A program made the position numbers and the translations under genes. From contig NZ_CP090975.1 of the NCBI RefSeq assembly GCF_021513215.1, positions 1,451,001-1,515,000 on the forward strand: a stretch of 64,000 bases of DNA. The letters are read 5' to 3'. How positions within the stretch are numbered: the first letter of the stretch is position 1; the number at the start of each line of letters is the position of its first letter. Below the pieces are notes generated by a model. The model saw only the letters and a list, made by a program, of their open reading frames with translations, made no database searches and had not been told where the DNA came from. Below, one piece after another: positions 27,096 to 37,180 of the stretch. This stretch comes from Suttonella sp. R2A3. Lineage in GTDB: Bacteria > Pseudomonadota > Gammaproteobacteria > Cardiobacteriales > Cardiobacteriaceae.

Positions 27096-28391
27096 ATGAG
27101 CAATCAAGCATCAAAATGCTCATTTTGTGGCCGTAAAGAAGCTGAAGTTAAGCGCTTAATTTCTGCCGAAGACGGCGCGATGATTTGTGATGAATGCGTT
27201 GAGGCGTGCGCACATTTACTCGGCGTGATGGTCGAGGAAGAAGATTCGCAGGATGAAGAAGTCGCGACTGACGACACACAAACCGATGCTAAAGACGAAG
27301 CACCACAACGCTTACCGACACCGAGCGAAATCAAACATTTTCTTGATGATTATGTGATTGGTCAAGATCCAGCGAAAAAAGCGTTGGCGGTTGCGGTTTA
27401 TAACCATTACAAGCGCCTGCGGATTCGCGATGAACAAGGCGCTGGGCAAGCTGATGACGGCGTCGAGATCAACAAAAGTAATATTTTGATGATTGGTTCA
27501 ACCGGTTCGGGGAAAACGCTACTCGCGCAAACGCTCGCGCGGCGTTTGGATGTGCCGTTTGCGATCGCTGATGCCACCGCCCTAACCGAAGCCGGCTATG
27601 TTGGTGAAGACGTGGAAACGATCGTGCAGAAACTGTTGCTCAATTGCGATCACGATGTGTCTAAAGCCGAGCGTGGCATTATCTATATCGATGAAATCGA
27701 TAAGATTGCCCGCAAAAGCGATAACGCTTCGATCACCCGCGATGTATCCGGTGAAGGCGTGCAACAGGCGCTGCTGAAACTCATTGAGGGTACGGTCGTT
27801 GGGGTGCCACCACAAGGTGGACGTAAACATCCGCAGCAAGAGCTTACTCAGGTTGATACCAGCAATATTTTATTTATTTGTGCGGGCGCGTTTGCCGGTC
27901 TCGATACGATTATCGCTCAGCGCACCGATCAAGGCGGTATTGGCTTTGGCGCGCAGGTACGCAGTAAATCAGCGGCCGGTCTGGAAGACAGCCGACTATT
28001 GCACGCACTCGAGCCGGAAGATTTGGTTAAATTTGGCTTGATCCCAGAGTTTGTCGGTCGCCTGCCAATTACTGCGTTGCTGGAAACCTTGGATCAAGAA
28101 GCCTTGGTACGGATTTTAACTGAACCGAAAAATGCGATTGTCCGCCAGTTCCAAACGATGTTTGGTTATGAAGAGATCGATCTGCAATTTACTGATGAGG
28201 CGCTCAAAGCGGTGGCGAAGAAAGCGATTGCGCGTAAAACCGGCGCGCGTGGGCTGCGTTCGATTGTTGAGCAAACCTTGCTCGATACGATGTTCGAGTT
28301 GCCAGATTTAGAAAATATCGCGACAGTGATCGTCGATGAACACACGATTAATGATGGCCGCGCACCCGAATTGGTTAAGCGTGCTGCCTAA
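27096..28391 (+). CDS. clpX: ATP-dependent Clp protease ATPase subunit ClpX
   Basis: 431 aa. A AAA+ unfoldase for ssrA-tagged and other substrates. The N-terminal C4 zinc-binding domain (C8/C11 in KCSFCGRKE, second pair in ICDECVEAC), Walker A GSTGSGKT, Walker [12 protein letters not shown], the ClpP-binding IGF loop (GIGFGAQV) and pore loop (GYVGEDVE) are all present. Three bases behind clpP. Confidence 0.98.
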   Translation: MSNQASKCSFCGRKEAEVKRLISAEDGAMICDECVEACAHLLGVMVEEEDSQDEEVATDDTQTDAKDEAPQRLPTPSEIKHFLDDYVIGQDPAKKALAVAVYNHYKRLRIRDEQGAGQADDGVEINKSNILMIGSTGSGKTLLAQTLARRLDVPFAIADATALTEAGYVGEDVETIVQKLLLNCDHDVSKAERGIIYIDEIDKIARKSDNASITRDVSGEGVQQALLKLIEGTVVGVPPQGGRKHPQQELTQVDTSNILFICAGAFAGLDTIIAQRTDQGGIGFGAQVRSKSAAGLEDSRLLHALEPEDLVKFGLIPEFVGRLPITALLETLDQEALVRILTEPKNAIVRQFQTMFGYEEIDLQFTDEALKAVAKKAIARKTGARGLRSIVEQTLLDTMFELPDLENIATVIVDEHTINDGRAPELVKRAA

Positions 28392-28399
28392 GAGGAACT

Positions 28400-30805
28400 A
28401 TGAGTAAAGCAACCACTTATCCTGTTTTACCACTGCGTGATGTAGTGGTCTATCCACATGTGATTATCCCGCTGTTTGTCGGGCGTGAGAAATCGATCGC
28501 CGCGCTTGATGAGGCGATGGATAACGCGCAAGAATTACTGCTTGTGCCGCAGTTGGATGCGAAAAAACGTGAACCGAGCTGTGATGATTTGCACACCGTC
28601 GCCACCGTTGGCCGCATTGTGCAGATGGCAAAACTGAGCGATGGGACAGTGAAAGTGCTTGTGGAAGGCCTAAAACGGGTTAGTGTGACGCGCTTTACTC
28701 AGGCGAAGCCGTGCATACAAGCAGAGGTGGTTGAGCTCAAAGAAGAAAATAACAGCGATCATAATGAGCTGCTAGCGATGATTGCGACCGCAATCGATCA
28801 GTTTACTGAGTATCTCAAAGTGAGCGATAAAGGTGCCGATGAGCTGATTGAAACGCTGCGTGAGCTTGATCACGCCGGACGGGTGGCTGATAGCATTACC
28901 GCCCATATCGATCTTGATATGGGTGAGCGCGTTGAGCTATTGGCGACGCTTGATATCGGTAAACGCTTGCATCAGGTGCAGGTATTGCTGGCTAAAGAAC
29001 TAGAAAAATCGGAGCTTGATGCGTCGATTCGTAAGCGGGTCAAGCAGCAAATGGAGCACAACCAGCGCGAGTATTACTTAAATGAGCAAATCAAAGCCAT
29101 CCAAAAAGAGCTTGGCGATATGGATGAGGCGAGCAATGACCTTGAGCAGTTGGAAGCCGATATCGTTGATGCACGAATGGCGCCACATGCTGAAGAAAAG
29201 GCGTTTAAAGAACTGAGAAAACTCCAGCAGATGTCGCCAATGTCTGCTGAAGCAACCGTGATACGCGGCTACCTGGAATGGCTGATTGATTTTCCTTGGT
29301 CGAAGAAAAAGCGTGCGCAATACAATATTGAGCGTGCCGAAAAAGTCTTGGAGCGTGATCACTACGGCCTGGAAGATGTTAAAGAACGTATTATTGAGTA
29401 TTTAGCGGTACAAAAGCGCAGCAAAGGCAAAAATAAAGGCCCGATTATTTGTTTGGTTGGCCCGCCAGGGGTGGGTAAAACGTCCTTGGGTAAATCGATT
29501 GCGGAAGCTACCGGTCGTGATTTTGAGCGGATTGCCCTCGGTGGGTTGCGTGATGAGGCGGAAATTCGCGGGCATCGTCGTACCTATATCGGCGCATTGC
29601 CCGGCAAAATCGTACAGAAGCTGAGTAAGTTGGGTACGAATAATCCGGTGATTTTGCTCGATGAGATCGACAAAATTGGCATGGATCACCGCGGTGATCC
29701 GGCCGCTGCACTGCTAGAGGTGCTCGATCCGGCGCAAAACCATACCTTTAACGATCATTTCTTAGAGCTTGAGGTCGATTTGAGCAAAGTGTTGTTTATT
29801 GCAACCGCGAACACACTCAACATCCCAAGTCCGTTGCTCGATCGTATGGAAGTTATTCGCCTGCCAGGCTATACCACAAAGGAAAAGCGTGAAATCGCTG
29901 AACGCTACATTGTGCCGCGGCAAATGAAAGACAACACATTAAGCAAAAAAGAGTTCTTACTCGCCGATGGCGTCATTGAAGAGATTATTGAGAACTATAC
30001 CCGTGAAGCTGGGGTGCGTAATTTAGAGCGTGAGCTGGGTAAACTGGCGCGAAAAAGCGTGCGTCGCTTGCTCGATCCTAAGGTGAAGCGTATTGACGTG
30101 ACGAGTGAGAATCTTGAGGATTTCCTTGGGGTGGCGAAATATCGTCGTAACGCAGAAGATTTGGCTGATAAGATTGGTAGTGTGACGGGGTTAGCATGGA
30201 CTTCAGTCGGTGGCGAGCTATTACAAATTGAAACGGCAGTATTTTCAGGTAAAGGAAAACTCAATCTTACCGGGCAAATGGGTGATGTGATGAAAGAATC
30301 GGTGCATGCTGCATTGTCTGTGGTGCGTGGGGTGATTGATCGTGCTGATCCAACGTTCCGTTTTAACGACCATGACATCCACATGCACTTACCGGAAGGG
30401 GCAACACCGAAAGATGGCCCTAGCGCTGGTATTGGTATGGCCACAGCGTTGATTTCTGCGCTCACCCAGATTCCAGTACGCGGCGATGTGGCGATGACCG
30501 GTGAGATTACCTTGCATGGTCGGGTGCTGGCAATCGGTGGGCTGAAAGAGAAATTACTCGCTGCGGTGCGTGGGGGGATTCGTACGGTGCTTATTCCGCA
30601 AGAAAACGTTAAGGACTTGCGTGAGATTCCTGATGAGGTTAAAGAAGCGCTTAAGATCATCCCAGTACAAGAGGTTGAAGAGGTGTTTGATCACGCGCTT
30701 GAGGGCAGTCAGTTGCCACTTAATGAGCGGATTGCGCAAAGACAAGGCATACCTTTGCCGGTATCACGCCCTCCAGCCGCGCCATTGTCCGATAAACATT
30801 GCTAA
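28400..30805 (+). CDS. lon: ATP-dependent protease Lon
   Basis: 801 aa. Degrades misfolded and regulatory proteins. The N-terminal substrate domain ([20 protein letters not shown]), coiled coil around residues 205-260, Walker A GPPGVGKT, Walker [12 protein letters not shown] and the C-terminal peptidase with S675 ([10 protein letters not shown]) and K718 (IGGLKEK) in E. coli-like spacing. Eight bases behind clpX. A 9-bp hairpin without a T-run (arms 30809-30817 and 30828-30836) follows the stop codon and may protect the mRNA end. Confidence 0.98.
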   Translation: MSKATTYPVLPLRDVVVYPHVIIPLFVGREKSIAALDEAMDNAQELLLVPQLDAKKREPSCDDLHTVATVGRIVQMAKLSDGTVKVLVEGLKRVSVTRFTQAKPCIQAEVVELKEENNSDHNELLAMIATAIDQFTEYLKVSDKGADELIETLRELDHAGRVADSITAHIDLDMGERVELLATLDIGKRLHQVQVLLAKELEKSELDASIRKRVKQQMEHNQREYYLNEQIKAIQKELGDMDEASNDLEQLEADIVDARMAPHAEEKAFKELRKLQQMSPMSAEATVIRGYLEWLIDFPWSKKKRAQYNIERAEKVLERDHYGLEDVKERIIEYLAVQKRSKGKNKGPIICLVGPPGVGKTSLGKSIAEATGRDFERIALGGLRDEAEIRGHRRTYIGALPGKIVQKLSKLGTNNPVILLDEIDKIGMDHRGDPAAALLEVLDPAQNHTFNDHFLELEVDLSKVLFIATANTLNIPSPLLDRMEVIRLPGYTTKEKREIAERYIVPRQMKDNTLSKKEFLLADGVIEEIIENYTREAGVRNLERELGKLARKSVRRLLDPKVKRIDVTSENLEDFLGVAKYRRNAEDLADKIGSVTGLAWTSVGGELLQIETAVFSGKGKLNLTGQMGDVMKESVHAALSVVRGVIDRADPTFRFNDHDIHMHLPEGATPKDGPSAGIGMATALISALTQIPVRGDVAMTGEITLHGRVLAIGGLKEKLLAAVRGGIRTVLIPQENVKDLREIPDEVKEALKIIPVQEVEEVFDHALEGSQLPLNERIAQRQGIPLPVSRPPAAPLSDKHC

Positions 30806-30956
30806 TCGCCGTTACAGAGCCGCTATGCTGTAACGGTTGAGAGGCATAAAAGAATAGTACAATGATTTCATAAGCTTAATAAATAAGCATAAAGTGCACT
30901 TTGTGAGCAAATCGCCAAAAAGCCGCGCTGCTAAGCGCTTGAAGTAAAAAAATAGT

Positions 30957-30985
30957 TTGACAGCGCCGCGTTTGGCCTGTATAAA
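30957..30985 (+). promoter_or_regulatory. Sigma-70 promoter of the HU gene
   Basis: TTGACA at 30957-30962, 17-base spacer, TATAAA at 30980-30985. It gives a leader of about 60 bases before the ATG at 31055. The preceding gap 30806-30956 holds no gene. Confidence 0.85.
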
Positions 30986-31054
30986 TTTTAACCGAAGAAG
31001 CCAATCTTGTGTTTCTCATTCCTCAACATTCAACGAAGAAGGTAAGTCAATATT

Positions 31055-31327
31055 ATGAATAAAACAGAAATGGTCGACGCAATCGCTGATTCTGCTGATA
31101 TCACGAAGGCGCAAGCAGCAAAAGCTCTGAATGCATTCATCGATGGTGTTACCGACACCTTGAAGAAAGGCGATAAAGTCACTTTGATTGGTTTTGGGAC
31201 ATTTGAAGCGCGTGAGCGTTCTGCGCGCACTGGTCGTAACCCACAAACCGGTAAAACGATCAAAATTGCTGCGAGCACGACTCCTGCATTCAAAGCGGGT
31301 AAAAAACTCAAAGATGCGTTGAACTAA
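31055..31327 (+). CDS. hupB: DNA-binding protein HU
   Basis: 90 aa. A nucleoid protein of the HU/IHF fold. [40 protein letters not shown] and the DNA-intercalating arm proline (RNPQTG) are canonical. Its position after lon and its sequence point to HU-beta rather than IHF. It has its own promoter and a strong terminator, so it is monocistronic. Confidence 0.96.
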   Translation: MNKTEMVDAIADSADITKAQAAKALNAFIDGVTDTLKKGDKVTLIGFGTFEARERSARTGRNPQTGKTIKIAASTTPAFKAGKKLKDALN

Positions 31328-31344
31328 GCGCACGCAGTGAGCAA

Positions 31345-31375
31345 AAAAGCGGCTTTCCCAACAGCCGCTTTTTTT
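31345..31375 (+). terminator. Intrinsic terminator of hupB
   Basis: AAAAGCGGCT and AGCCGCTTTT arms (31345-31354 and 31363-31372 region) with an eight-base loop and a T-run to 31375. Confidence 0.9.
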
Positions 31376-31414
31376 ATGCCCTAAATTCAGGCCGTTAAAA
31401 AAGCTAAAAAACGC

Positions 31415-31442
31415 TTGCAACAAAGCCTTATCTGCGTATAAT
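31415..31442 (+). promoter_or_regulatory. Sigma-70 promoter of tRNA-Leu(CAA)
   Basis: TTGCAA at 31415-31420, 16-base spacer, TATAAT at 31437-31442, followed by GCGCC (a possible stringent discriminator) and the tRNA 19 bases later. Confidence 0.75.
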
Positions 31443-31460
31443 GCGCCTTCTGCACTTTAT

Positions 31461-31547
31461 GCCGAAGTGGCGGAACTGGTAGACGCAGCGGATTCAAAAT
31501 CCGCCGGTGGTAACACCTTGAGAGTTCGAGTCTCTCCTTCGGCACCA
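31461..31547 (+). tRNA. tRNA-Leu (anticodon CAA)
   Basis: 87 bases including encoded CCA. Acceptor stem GCCGAAG pairs with CTTCGGC. The anticodon stem GCGGA/TCCGC holds the loop TTCAAAA, giving CAA for UUG codons. The long variable arm (GGTGGTAACACC) is the class II feature of leucine tRNAs, and the T arm GAGTTCGAGTCTC is normal. It lies between hupB and secB with its own promoter. Confidence 0.97.
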
Positions 31548-31646
31548 TCCTTCTTATACTCCTTCCTCCTTTATATAAAGCCGCTGCGCAATGGCGCCAA
31601 CAATGGTATACTTTGTGGCGTTTTAAACCCTTGATAAGGAGAACCC

Positions 31647-32132
31647 ATGAGCGACGAAAAACCACAAGTAACGTTGGAAGTTCGTAAATTATTTGTCGGT
31701 GATTTATCGGTGGAAGTTCCGGGTGCACCGGAGATTTTCAATGAAGAATTGAACCCTGAAATCAGCTTTAATGTGGCTTTTGAAAACCAAAAGTTGCCGC
31801 CGGAGCACTTCTACGAAGTAAAACTCAGCTTAACCGTGACTGCGAAAAGCGGTGATAAAGTAATCTATTTGGTTGAAGTCGCACAAAGTGGGATCTTTGA
31901 AATTGCTGGTTTAGAAGAGATGCAATTGCGTCACGCGTTGAACGTCTATTGCACTACTTTGCTTTACCCTTACGCACGCGAAGTGGTCTCTTCTGCGATC
32001 AACCGTGCCGGCTTCCCATCGCTGTTCTTACAACCAGTCAATTTTGAAGGGCTATTCCAACAAAAATTGCAGCAAGAAGCCCAACAAAAAACTCAGGAAG
32101 CAGCACCAGCTGATCCTGAAGACCTCAACTAA
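31647..32132 (+). CDS. secB: Protein-export chaperone SecB
   Basis: 161 aa, acidic. Keeps preproteins unfolded and hands them to SecA. LEVRKLFVGDLSVEVPGAPE, LNPEISFNVAFE and the LYPYAREVVSSAINRAGFPS segment are typical. A TATACT -10-like hexamer lies near 31607 and AAGGAG precedes the ATG. gpsA begins one base after its stop. Confidence 0.96.
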   Translation: MSDEKPQVTLEVRKLFVGDLSVEVPGAPEIFNEELNPEISFNVAFENQKLPPEHFYEVKLSLTVTAKSGDKVIYLVEVAQSGIFEIAGLEEMQLRHALNVYCTTLLYPYAREVVSSAINRAGFPSLFLQPVNFEGLFQQKLQQEAQQKTQEAAPADPEDLN

Positions 32133-32133
32133 G

Positions 32134-33129
32134 ATGGCACGTGTTGCGGTGTTGGGCGCGGGTAGCTGGGGAACAGCACTGGCGTTACAGCTGGCACGCA
32201 ATAACCATCAGGTGACGCTGTGGGGCCACCACAGCGAACATATCGCAGCACTTGATGCTGAGCGAATGAATGCCCGGTATTTGCCGGGCATTGCCTTTCC
32301 TGACAACCTCGCGTTGAGCGATCAATTAGCTGAAACTATTACCGGCAGTGAGATGGTGCTGGTGGTAGTCCCGTCGCACGCGTTTGCCGATTTGTTGCGT
32401 GCGATTAAACCGCATTTGGCCGAGCGCCCGTTGATGTGGGCGATTAAAGGATTTGAGGCAAATACCGGTCGTTTATTGAGCGATGTATTTGCCGAAATCA
32501 TTGGCCAGCAGCATCCGCATGCGATGCTTGCTGGACCAAGCTTTGCCCGCGAAGTGGCGGCTAACCAACCAACTGCTGTAACGATTGCCGCACCTGATGC
32601 GACACTCGCTGAATCGTTTGCTGGCTTTTTTCATGGCTCGGCGTTTTTGTGCTACACCAGCACCGATTTGATCGGTGTGCAAATTGCCGGGGCGGTGAAA
32701 AATGTGATTGCGATTGCCACCGGAATTGCCGATGGGATTGGCTGTGGGGCGAATGCACGTGCAGCATTGATTACTCGAGGTTTGCGCGAAATTAGCCGTT
32801 TGGCTGTAGCGCTCGGTGGTGAGGTTGAAACGATGAGCGGTTTGGCAGGCATGGGTGATTTAGTGCTTACGGCAACCGATAACCAATCACGCAATCGTCG
32901 TTTTGGCTTGGCTTTGGGTCAAGGGTTAACCCCTGCACAGGCCAAGGCTGACATTGGTCAGGTGGTTGAAGGTGAAGGGGCAACGTTTGATACTTGGGTA
33001 CTTGCCGAGCAGCACCATATCCGTATGCCGATTACCCAACATGTACACGCCATCTTAAGTGGCAAGGCGAACATCGAACAGGCTTTTGCGAGCATGTTAA
33101 AACGCGAGATTAAAACAGAACATGCCTGA
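32134..33129 (+). CDS. gpsA: Glycerol-3-phosphate dehydrogenase [NAD(P)+]
   Basis: 331 aa from ATG 32134; the frame is open further upstream within secB, but this ATG gives the standard N-terminus MARVAVLGAGSWGTALALQL with the Rossmann GxGxxG. It makes sn-glycerol-3-phosphate for phospholipids. MLAGPSFAREVA and the LAGMGDLVLTAT segment are conserved. The secB-gpsA pairing is common in proteobacteria. The end overlaps the next gene by eight bases. Confidence 0.96.
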   Translation: MARVAVLGAGSWGTALALQLARNNHQVTLWGHHSEHIAALDAERMNARYLPGIAFPDNLALSDQLAETITGSEMVLVVVPSHAFADLLRAIKPHLAERPLMWAIKGFEANTGRLLSDVFAEIIGQQHPHAMLAGPSFAREVAANQPTAVTIAAPDATLAESFAGFFHGSAFLCYTSTDLIGVQIAGAVKNVIAIATGIADGIGCGANARAALITRGLREISRLAVALGGEVETMSGLAGMGDLVLTATDNQSRNRRFGLALGQGLTPAQAKADIGQVVEGEGATFDTWVLAEQHHIRMPITQHVHAILSGKANIEQAFASMLKREIKTEHA

Positions 33130-33748
33130 AAGCGCGCCGCTCAGCGTAATCTATGAAGATAGTGCGATTGTTGCGGTCGATAAGCCCGCAGGGCTGTTGT
33201 CTGTGCCCGGACGTGGTGAGGATAAATTCGATAGTGTGCAAACACGCGTCGCCAAGCGTTTTCCAGGGGCTAACGCTATCCATCGTTTGGATATGAGTAC
33301 ATCAGGATTGATGCTGGTTGCTAAACACAAAGTTGCTGAACGGCATTATAAACGGCAGTTCGAAGCGCGCCTGGTGCAAAAAACCTATTTTGCGATTACC
33401 CATGGGCGTTTGTGGCCTCATCATGGGGTTATCGATTTGCCGTTGATTGGTGATTGGCCCAATCGTCCAAAACAGAAAGTCTGTTATGAGCACGGTAAGC
33501 CCGCACAAACCGATTATCAGGTGGTTTGCTATCAACCAGAGGGTACGCGCGTGCGCTTACACCCATATACCGGCCGCTCTCATCAGCTGCGCGTGCACCT
33601 CAGCGCCTTAGGATATCCAATACTTGGCGATGAATTATATGATGGTAATCATCCAGCTCGCCCTCGATTATTGCTGCATGCAGCGGCGCTTAGCCTCTAT
33701 ACACCGGAAGGGGAGTTGCTGAACTTATATGCGCCCACACCGTTCTAA
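33122..33748 (+). CDS. rluA: Pseudouridine synthase, RluA family
   Basis: 208 aa. Isomerises uridine to pseudouridine in rRNA/tRNA. The catalytic aspartate lies in the family motif AIHRLDMSTSGLML; PYTGRSHQLRVHL and YPILGDELYDG follow. There is no S4 domain, and the short length matches RluA (dual 23S rRNA U746 / tRNA U32 specificity) rather than RluC/D; specificity is inferred. Overlaps gpsA by eight bases. Confidence 0.85.
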   Translation: MPESAPLSVIYEDSAIVAVDKPAGLLSVPGRGEDKFDSVQTRVAKRFPGANAIHRLDMSTSGLMLVAKHKVAERHYKRQFEARLVQKTYFAITHGRLWPHHGVIDLPLIGDWPNRPKQKVCYEHGKPAQTDYQVVCYQPEGTRVRLHPYTGRSHQLRVHLSALGYPILGDELYDGNHPARPRLLLHAAALSLYTPEGELLNLYAPTPF

Positions 33749-33772
33749 CCTATCATTATGAAAAAGATAAGC

Positions 33773-33778
33773 TATAAT
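33773..33778 (+). promoter_or_regulatory. -10 box of the first DUF945 gene
   Basis: Exact TATAAT in the context AAGCTATAATGGC. Because this hexamer covers an upstream in-frame ATG at 33777, that ATG cannot be the start, which supports ATG 33810. The same AAGCTATAATRGC context precedes the second copy. Confidence 0.6.
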
Positions 33779-33809
33779 GGCTATTATTAATCGCAACCGG
33801 AGAGTAGCT

Positions 33810-35390
33810 ATGCATGTTCGAAATTTATCTTTAGCGATTGCCTTAGGTTTGGGGACTGTTAGCGCACCATTGTTGATTCAGCCAGCAGCAGCGGCAATCA
33901 GCATGGAGCAGGAAGAGCTCGCCAATACGGTAGAATCGCGCTTTAATAACATCATTAACCTTAATAGTGAGTGGTTCAACCTTGTCGTTGGCGCGAGTCC
34001 GATGGTTAAGCGTATGAGTTATGAGGTGACTGGCTATGAGCGTGGTGAAGCAGGAGCGACTGCGACGACTGCTCTGAATATCGACCTTAACCGTGTAGCG
34101 TTTAAAGGCCAAGACGTGCCTAAAACGATCACCTTGAATTTTGACAATAACATCGCTTATAACGATGAGTTATTGGGTCAAGATGTGATCGCAAACATCA
34201 AAACCACTTTGGTCACTGATGAAGGGTTGCAACAAATGGCAGATATTGATGATGAAGATCTCAATAAGCTACAAGATGCGTTGGAGAATGTTGATATCAA
34301 CAGCCAATTGCTGCCAGAAGGTAAATACACTAACCACGTTGAAGTGAAGCCGTTTAACGTTGAAGAAGATGGCAAAAAAGTTGATTTCCAAGGCCTGACT
34401 GTCGAGAACTCAGGTAATGAGGCGGATATCGCCAGTGCCGCTGGCTCTATGCATCTTGATATGAAGAAGCTGACAGTGGTTAACGAATACGAAGCAGCAG
34501 ATGGTTCTGATCCGCAAACCGAGACCTTAACCCTCGATCCCTTTACCAGCGATTTAACCCTGACAAAAGACGGTGATTTATCGTTTGAGTCTTCGACACT
34601 CACCTTAACCGATGAATACAACGATATGGTGGTCAATATTGATAGCATTACCGGTGAAGGTAGTGAGGTCTTCTTTGATAAAGCCATCTCTGCCTTTACC
34701 GGGAAACAGCATTATCAAGCGGAAAACTTAAGCATTAAGAATCTTGCTGGCGATATAGCACTTATCGCGAATAGCGCTGAAGTCAGTCATGATATCTATA
34801 AAAAAGACGAGTTATACAACACTGAATCAGGGCTTGTTTTTGACCTTGATGCAGAGAGTTTCGCTAAACTCATGCAGCTACCTAATTTGAAGGTGGATAC
34901 GGTGTCGTTTTCAGCCGATACACAGCGTATTAGCGCGGATGCCTACCGTGCAATGAATCGATTCAGTGTGTTGGCGGCTGAAAATAATGACGCTGCGGTT
35001 GATACGATGTTGCAAACCGTACTGACTGATTTAGCACACACTGAAGGCGCTGTGCAGGTGAACGTTAATGTTGATACTGATCAAGGATCAGCGACCTTTG
35101 CTGGCGATGTTAAAGTCAAGAAAGACGCGGTCACTGATGTGCAAGCATGGAAAGATGCCTTTGCTGAAGCGGGTCCTGGCGTCTTTATCTCATTGCTCGA
35201 GAAAAGTATCGACTTCGACCTTAAAGGGGAAGTACCACAGGACATTATCAATGCGGTTGGTTTAGGCGAGATGATGGGTATGGCCACTGGCTATGTTGTC
35301 AAAGAAGGCGATACCTATAGCATTCATCTTGAAAGCAAAGGCGATGGCATTAAGTTGAATGGCAATGCCATCCCAATGCCGCAAATGTAA
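33810..35390 (+). CDS. DUF945/YdgA-like secreted protein, copy 1
   Basis: 526 aa from ATG 33810, preceded by GGAG. Signal peptide MHVRNLSLAIALGLGTVSAP followed by LLIQPAAAA. The mature protein begins with a conserved segment (VESRFNNIINLN) and ends with DGIKLNGNAIPMPQM, which resembles the C-terminus of YdgA/YihF (DUF945) proteins; between them are many beta-prone repeats rich in Asp, Thr and Asn. DUF945 proteins are envelope proteins with no established reaction. It is monocistronic, with own promoter and terminator, and is followed by a close paralog. Its codon use looks like that of neighbouring genes. Confidence 0.85.
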   Translation: MHVRNLSLAIALGLGTVSAPLLIQPAAAAISMEQEELANTVESRFNNIINLNSEWFNLVVGASPMVKRMSYEVTGYERGEAGATATTALNIDLNRVAFKGQDVPKTITLNFDNNIAYNDELLGQDVIANIKTTLVTDEGLQQMADIDDEDLNKLQDALENVDINSQLLPEGKYTNHVEVKPFNVEEDGKKVDFQGLTVENSGNEADIASAAGSMHLDMKKLTVVNEYEAADGSDPQTETLTLDPFTSDLTLTKDGDLSFESSTLTLTDEYNDMVVNIDSITGEGSEVFFDKAISAFTGKQHYQAENLSIKNLAGDIALIANSAEVSHDIYKKDELYNTESGLVFDLDAESFAKLMQLPNLKVDTVSFSADTQRISADAYRAMNRFSVLAAENNDAAVDTMLQTVLTDLAHTEGAVQVNVNVDTDQGSATFAGDVKVKKDAVTDVQAWKDAFAEAGPGVFISLLEKSIDFDLKGEVPQDIINAVGLGEMMGMATGYVVKEGDTYSIHLESKGDGIKLNGNAIPMPQM

Positions 35391-35416
35391 TCGACGATCG
35401 CTTTTGATCATCAAAC

Positions 35417-35445
35417 AAAAAAGCTGGGTTTGCCCAGCTTTTTTT
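35417..35445 (+). terminator. Intrinsic terminator of DUF945 copy 1
   Basis: AAAAAAGCTGGG (35417-35428) pairs with CCCAGCTTTTTT (35433-35444), with a four-base loop. The A-run on the other side makes it potentially bidirectional. Nearly identical to the terminator after copy 2. Confidence 0.92.
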
Positions 35446-35523
35446 ATGCACTAGGCTTGCTAAGTACTTCATTGTGAAGAGACGATTATTTCGCCTTTTA
35501 GCAGTTATGGTGAAAAATCAAGC

Positions 35524-35529
35524 TATAAT
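35524..35529 (+). promoter_or_regulatory. -10 box of the second DUF945 gene
   Basis: Exact TATAAT in AAGCTATAATAGC, the same context as for copy 1; the start codon is 33 bases further on. The -35 region is poor, so an activator may be needed. Confidence 0.6.
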
Positions 35530-35561
35530 AGCGTCTATAAATCGTCAACTGGAGACTACTT

Positions 35562-37154
35562 ATGCCTATTCGACATCTCACTTTAGCGATTGCCCTGGCT
35601 CTGGGAAGCGTTAGTGTGCCTTTATTGATTCAGCCGGCGGCTGCAGCAATCAGTATGGAGCAGGAAGCGCTCGCAAGCACTGTGGAATCGCGCTTTAATA
35701 ACCTCATCAAGCTTAATAGTGAATATTATGATTTGATACTTGGCTCAGAGGCTATGGTTGAGCGCGTGAGCCATGAAGTCACCAGTTATGAACGTAATGA
35801 AAGTGGCGCAAAAGCCATGACGACGCTGACGCTTGAGTTCAACCCAGTGGTTGTTAAAAACGGAGACATCCCTAAGGTCATCACGTTGAATCTTGATAAT
35901 GACATTGCCTATAACGATGATCTATTGAGCCAAGATGTGATCGCTGATATCAAAACGACCTTGGTGACTGATGAAGCATTTCAGCAGTTGGCAGATATTG
36001 ATGATGAAGACCTCAATACACTCAAAGAAGCCTTGGAATATGTTGACATCCAAAGTCAATTGCTGCCAGAAGGGGAATATACCAACCACATTGCGGTGAA
36101 GCCATTTAACGTTAGCGAAGATGGGGAGACCATCGATTTTCAGGGGCTGACGTTTGATAGCTCTGGCAATGAAGCCGATATTTTATATGCTGCGGGCGCT
36201 GCGCATCTTGATGTGAAGAAACTGTCGGTGGTTAATGAGTACGAGGTGGATCAGGGGGAAGTGATAGATGTACAACGTGATACCCTAACTTTAGAGCCTT
36301 TTACCAGCGATATAACGTTGACCAAAGACGGTGATTTAACTTTTGCCGCTTCAACCCTCACCTTAGCCGTAACTGATGCATACGAGGATATGCTGTTCAA
36401 TATTGATAGCATTACGGGTGAAGGTAGTGAAGTATTCTTTGATAAAGATATTGCCACATTTACTGGAAAACAGCATTATCGTGCTGAAAACGTATCTATC
36501 CAAGACCTCATTTACGATAAAGCATTTATCGCTAATAGCGTTGACTTCAGCTATGACATCACTAAAGAAAACGCGCTTTATAATACAGAATCAGAGCTTG
36601 TTGTTGACCTTGATGCAGAAAGCTTCAGTAGCCTCACGCAACTGCCTAATTTACAGGTCAATACGATCACATTCTCAGGCACAACGCAGCGGATTAGTGC
36701 GGATGCTTATCAAGAGATGAATAACTTTGGCCTTTTAGCGGCTGAAGATGGTGAGGAAGCCTTTAAAACGGCGTTACAAACCTTGCTTAGCGATTTGGCG
36801 CGTACCGAGGGTGCGCTTCAGATTAAGCTGGGTATCGATACCGATCAAGGATCAGCAACGTTTGCTAGCGATGTGACAGTCAAAAAAGATGCGGTCTCCG
36901 ATGTGCAGGCATGGAAAGACGCTACTGAAGCAGAAGGTCCGGGGCTATTTATCTCACTACTTGAGAAAAGCATTAACTTCGACCTGAAAGGGAGCGTGTC
37001 GCAAGACATTATTGATGCACTTGGTTTACGCGATATGATGGCGATGACGGTGGGTTATGTTGTTCAAGAAGGTGGTACCTATAGCATTCATCTTGAAAGC
37101 AAAGGTGATGGCATTAAGCTTAATGGCAATGCGATTCCATTACCGCAAAGGTAA
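35562..37154 (+). CDS. DUF945/YdgA-like secreted protein, copy 2
   Basis: 530 aa. Start ATG 35562 preceded by GGAGA. Signal peptide MPIRHLTLAIALALGSVSVP followed by LLIQPAAAA. It aligns with copy 1 along its full length with few gaps (for example AAAISMEQEALASTVESRFN against the same segment of copy 1, and an almost identical last 30 residues), so the pair is a tandem duplication. Divergence is greatest in the middle (residues about 200-260), where copy 2 has a small insertion (DQGEVIDVQRD). Promoter and terminator were duplicated with the gene. The function is unknown. Confidence 0.85.
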   Translation: MPIRHLTLAIALALGSVSVPLLIQPAAAAISMEQEALASTVESRFNNLIKLNSEYYDLILGSEAMVERVSHEVTSYERNESGAKAMTTLTLEFNPVVVKNGDIPKVITLNLDNDIAYNDDLLSQDVIADIKTTLVTDEAFQQLADIDDEDLNTLKEALEYVDIQSQLLPEGEYTNHIAVKPFNVSEDGETIDFQGLTFDSSGNEADILYAAGAAHLDVKKLSVVNEYEVDQGEVIDVQRDTLTLEPFTSDITLTKDGDLTFAASTLTLAVTDAYEDMLFNIDSITGEGSEVFFDKDIATFTGKQHYRAENVSIQDLIYDKAFIANSVDFSYDITKENALYNTESELVVDLDAESFSSLTQLPNLQVNTITFSGTTQRISADAYQEMNNFGLLAAEDGEEAFKTALQTLLSDLARTEGALQIKLGIDTDQGSATFASDVTVKKDAVSDVQAWKDATEAEGPGLFISLLEKSINFDLKGSVSQDIIDALGLRDMMAMTVGYVVQEGGTYSIHLESKGDGIKLNGNAIPLPQR

Positions 37155-37170
37155 TCGACGGTTACCTTTG
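37146..37170 (+). repeat. Hairpin spanning the stop codon of DUF945 copy 2
   Basis: Perfect 9-bp stem: CAAAGGTAA (37146-37154, including the TAA stop) with TTACCTTTG (37162-37170). No T-run follows. Copy 1 lacks the equivalent arm. Confidence 0.6.
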
Positions 37171-37180
37171 AACATCACCT

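Noticed and set aside
29995..30660. Long open frame (221 codons) antisense to lon.
   Set aside because: It lies wholly within lon, has no plausible protein features and mirrors the codon pattern of the real gene.
30809..30836. 9-bp hairpin after lon considered as an intrinsic terminator.
   Set aside because: No T-run follows; kept only as a remark under lon.
30893..30905. 13-mer AGTGCACTTTGTG repeated at 39587-39599, both in intergenic DNA; considered as an uptake or regulatory signal.
   Set aside because: Many 13-mer pairs are expected by chance in 64 kb, flanks differ, and I saw no third copy.
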